Positions 62,570-64,000 of a DNA stretch of 64,000 nt are shown here, in pieces. The stretch is from SIG653 sp964509125 (lineage in GTDB: Bacteria; Bacillota; Clostridia; Oscillospirales; CAG-382). Each line of letters begins with the position of its first letter. Position 1 is the first letter of the stretch. Below the pieces are notes generated by a model. It made no database searches and was not told the DNA's origin. It saw only the letters and a list, made by a program, of their open reading frames with translations. The position numbers were made by a program, and so were the translations under genes. The DNA lies in assembly GCA_964509125.1 (NCBI GenBank), contig CAZDVZ010000001.1, positions 62,001-126,000 on the forward strand. Direction: 5' to 3'.

Positions 62570-63427
62570 CTATTCTGCGCTGTCTGCCTGGGTGTCTACC
62601 TTGATAAATTCGTCGGTTTCAAGTTTATCCCCGTATCGTTCTTTGTCTCCGTACGTTGCGGCGTAGCTGTAAGAATTATAACCCCCGTACCTTCCGTACT
62701 TGCTGTATCTCGATGAGCGCTTTCCGTAAGATTTTCCCATTATATCCGAATTGGCACCATTGAATACTACACCGATAACTTTTGCTGCGATAAACTGCAG
62801 AGAGTTCATCGCTTGGCGCACCTCGTCGTGAGTAGAATGATCTTGTCTCACAACCAAAACAACGCCGTCAGAGACGCGTGCAAGGCTAAGTCCGTCCGAA
62901 AGGACATTGATGGGTGGAGTGTCAATGAGTATATAATCATACTTTTCCGAAAGACGGTTCAGCAGATCTTTCATTCTGTCGCTACCTAACATTTCCGAAG
63001 GGTTTGGGACAGGAATACCTGCTGTCAAAACATTAAGGTCATTATACTTTTCCAAAACTTGAACAGAATCTTCAAAGGTTGACATCTTACTTAGAACATT
63101 ACTTAATCCCGATGTGTTTTTTATACCAAATGTCCTGTGAAGTCTTGGCTTTAAAAGGTCACAATCTATTAGTATAACCTTATAAAAAGCTTTTGAAAGG
63201 GAAACCGCTATGTTGGAAACCGTAGTAGATTTTCCCTCTGAAGGCATTGGGCTTGTAAATGTTATAACCTTACACCCATCTTTAATGAGAGACAAAACAA
63301 TGTTTGTTCTTATCGCTTTGTAAGATTCTTTAACGGAAAATGACAGAAGCTTTTCCGACTCTGTTTCGGGATGGTAACCCGATGTATAAATTTTTCTTTC
63401 CGAGCGGATATTTTTCTTTTCGAACAT
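62570..63427 (-). CDS. cpsD: BY-type tyrosine kinase CpsD/CapB
   Basis: A 285-residue cytoplasmic kinase that autophosphorylates on a C-terminal tyrosine cluster and steers polysaccharide export and length. Walker A is SPMPSEGKSTTVSN, Walker A' ILIDCDLLKPRLH and Walker B YDYILIDTPPINVL. The tail is Tyr-rich (SRYSKYGRYGGYNSYSYAATYG). An AAGGAGGTG Shine-Dalgarno precedes the ATG. Its membrane activator is encoded 12 nt upstream (the CpsC-like gene). Confidence 0.94.
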   Translation of the reverse strand: MFEKKNIRSERKIYTSGYHPETESEKLLSFSVKESYKAIRTNIVLSLIKDGCKVITFTSPMPSEGKSTTVSNIAVSLSKAFYKVILIDCDLLKPRLHRTFGIKNTSGLSNVLSKMSTFEDSVQVLEKYNDLNVLTAGIPVPNPSEMLGSDRMKDLLNRLSEKYDYILIDTPPINVLSDGLSLARVSDGVVLVVRQDHSTHDEVRQAMNSLQFIAAKVIGVVFNGANSDIMGKSYGKRSSRYSKYGRYGGYNSYSYAATYGDKERYGDKLETDEFIKVDTQADSAE

Positions 63428-63439
63428 TCGGGCACCTCC

Positions 63440-64000
63440 TTACTTTGATGATTTAGACTTTTTATTTTTCGATTTCGCTTTATCTTTATCTTTATCTTTA
63501 TCTTTATCTTCGGCTTTTGCAGAAGCTTGGTAATATGCGTCATATCCGCTGTACGAATATTTTCCCATTTTTTTACTCGCCTTCGAGTCGAAGGATGGAA
63601 CTACACCCAACACGGGAACACCGTACGCTTCAAGTTCGGAAACGGCTTTGATTCTTATGTCTCTTATTTCTTTAATATATCCGATCAAAAATGCCAAAAC
63701 AGCACCCACTGTCGCTAAAATTAAGGAAAGGTATTTGGATTTCGAAACCGTAGGAGTGACAGGGCGAGGTGCTTCTATCTCATCAACACTGTTTACTTCA
63801 AATGTGGCTAAGTAACTGCGTACATGGGGGTATAGAGCCTTGGTTATATCCTCTGTCAGCTCTTTGTCGTAAGTGTATACGGTAAAACGAACAATGGCAG
63901 AGTCAGACCGCTTTTCCGTCGAAACACAATTTTTAATATACGATGAGGTGATGTTTGGGTTTTCCCGCCATTTTTCGGGAAGCGTCTCTCGGAGACCGTC
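63440..64000 (-). CDS. cpsC: Wzz/CpsC-type chain-length determinant, 5' end beyond the window
   Basis: The frame is open from the window end (64000) to the stop at 63440, so only the C-terminal 186 residues are present. Read from the window end it goes through NPNITSSYIKNCVSTEK, FTVYTYDKELTEDITKAL, the proline-rich APRPVTPTVSKSKYLS and the second membrane helix LSLILATVGAVLAFLIG. A cytoplasmic segment and a Lys/Asp tail with five DK units (hexanucleotide repeat near 63480-63510) then follow. The family sets polysaccharide chain length and activates the BY-kinase encoded next to it. Confidence 0.88.
   Translation of the reverse strand, partial: DGLRETLPEKWRENPNITSSYIKNCVSTEKRSDSAIVRFTVYTYDKELTEDITKALYPHVRSYLATFEVNSVDEIEAPRPVTPTVSKSKYLSLILATVGAVLAFLIGYIKEIRDIRIKAVSELEAYGVPVLGVVPSFDSKASKKMGKYSYSGYDAYYQASAKAEDKDKDKDKDKAKSKNKKSKSSK

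Overview
The window looks like a draft scaffold (two runs of exactly 100 N) from a low-GC, spore-forming member of the Clostridia, probably an Oscillospirales/Ruminococcaceae relative. Support: the replication-origin gene order rpmH-rnpA-yidD-yidC-khpB / dnaA-dnaN-recF-remB-gyrB-gyrA, Clostridia-type Shine-Dalgarno sites, a SipL-like SPOCS+LysM spore morphogenesis protein, and cohesin/dockerin-type surface proteins. No rRNA, tRNA, prophage or CRISPR array was seen.

Layout. 0.1-7.3 kb: a GHL10-type lipoprotein, MscL, a Cys-rich clostridial protein, an internally deleted IS1182-like element that truncates a neighbouring gene, a degenerate PfkB kinase and a lipoprotein. 7.4-12.9 kb: a serine hydrolase and flavin reductase, then a two-component system with a PepSY protein; the regulator gene and the PepSY gene share a TTTAAT-N5-TTTAAT type site. 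13-15 kb: a secreted cohesin-like repeat protein (assembly gap inside). 15-22.8 kb: a P2A-type ATPase and two fused ATPase-permease ABC proteins, in one orientation behind a yybP-ykoY (Mn2+) riboswitch with a visible terminator/antiterminator. 23-26.6 kb: a decayed MBOAT fragment, then khpB, yidC, yidD, rnpA, rpmH. 26.7-35.8 kb: dnaA, oriC, dnaN, recF, remB, gyrB, gyrA. 35.8-38.3 kb: a phosphopantetheinyl transferase and two dockerin proteins.

38.3-40.9 kb is a very AT-rich, gene-free stretch with ten or more parS-like sites (core GTTTCACGTGAAAC). At least seven lie in a 40-bp tandem array broken by an assembly gap. On both sides are copies of a two-part motif (GTGAAAAA repeated 20 bp later, with GTTAAAA between) that also occurs in oriC. 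This is the most unusual part of the window: a centromere-like array about 11 kb from oriC, with candidate DnaA-binding clusters, in an organism whose DnaA has a divergent DNA-reading helix.

41-49.5 kb: SipL-like protein, PepV-like dipeptidase, orphan fumarase beta subunit, DivIVA-like protein, AGCS symporter, second P2A ATPase, rpmE. 49.9-55.6 kb: LRR surface protein, asd, membrane-anchored cohesin-like protein, FAD oxidoreductase. 56-64 kb (all minus): Cthe_2159-like lipoprotein, CopA-type ATPase, a SufC/SufB pair, and the CpsB-CpsD-CpsC capsule/EPS phosphoregulatory genes; the last runs off the window end.
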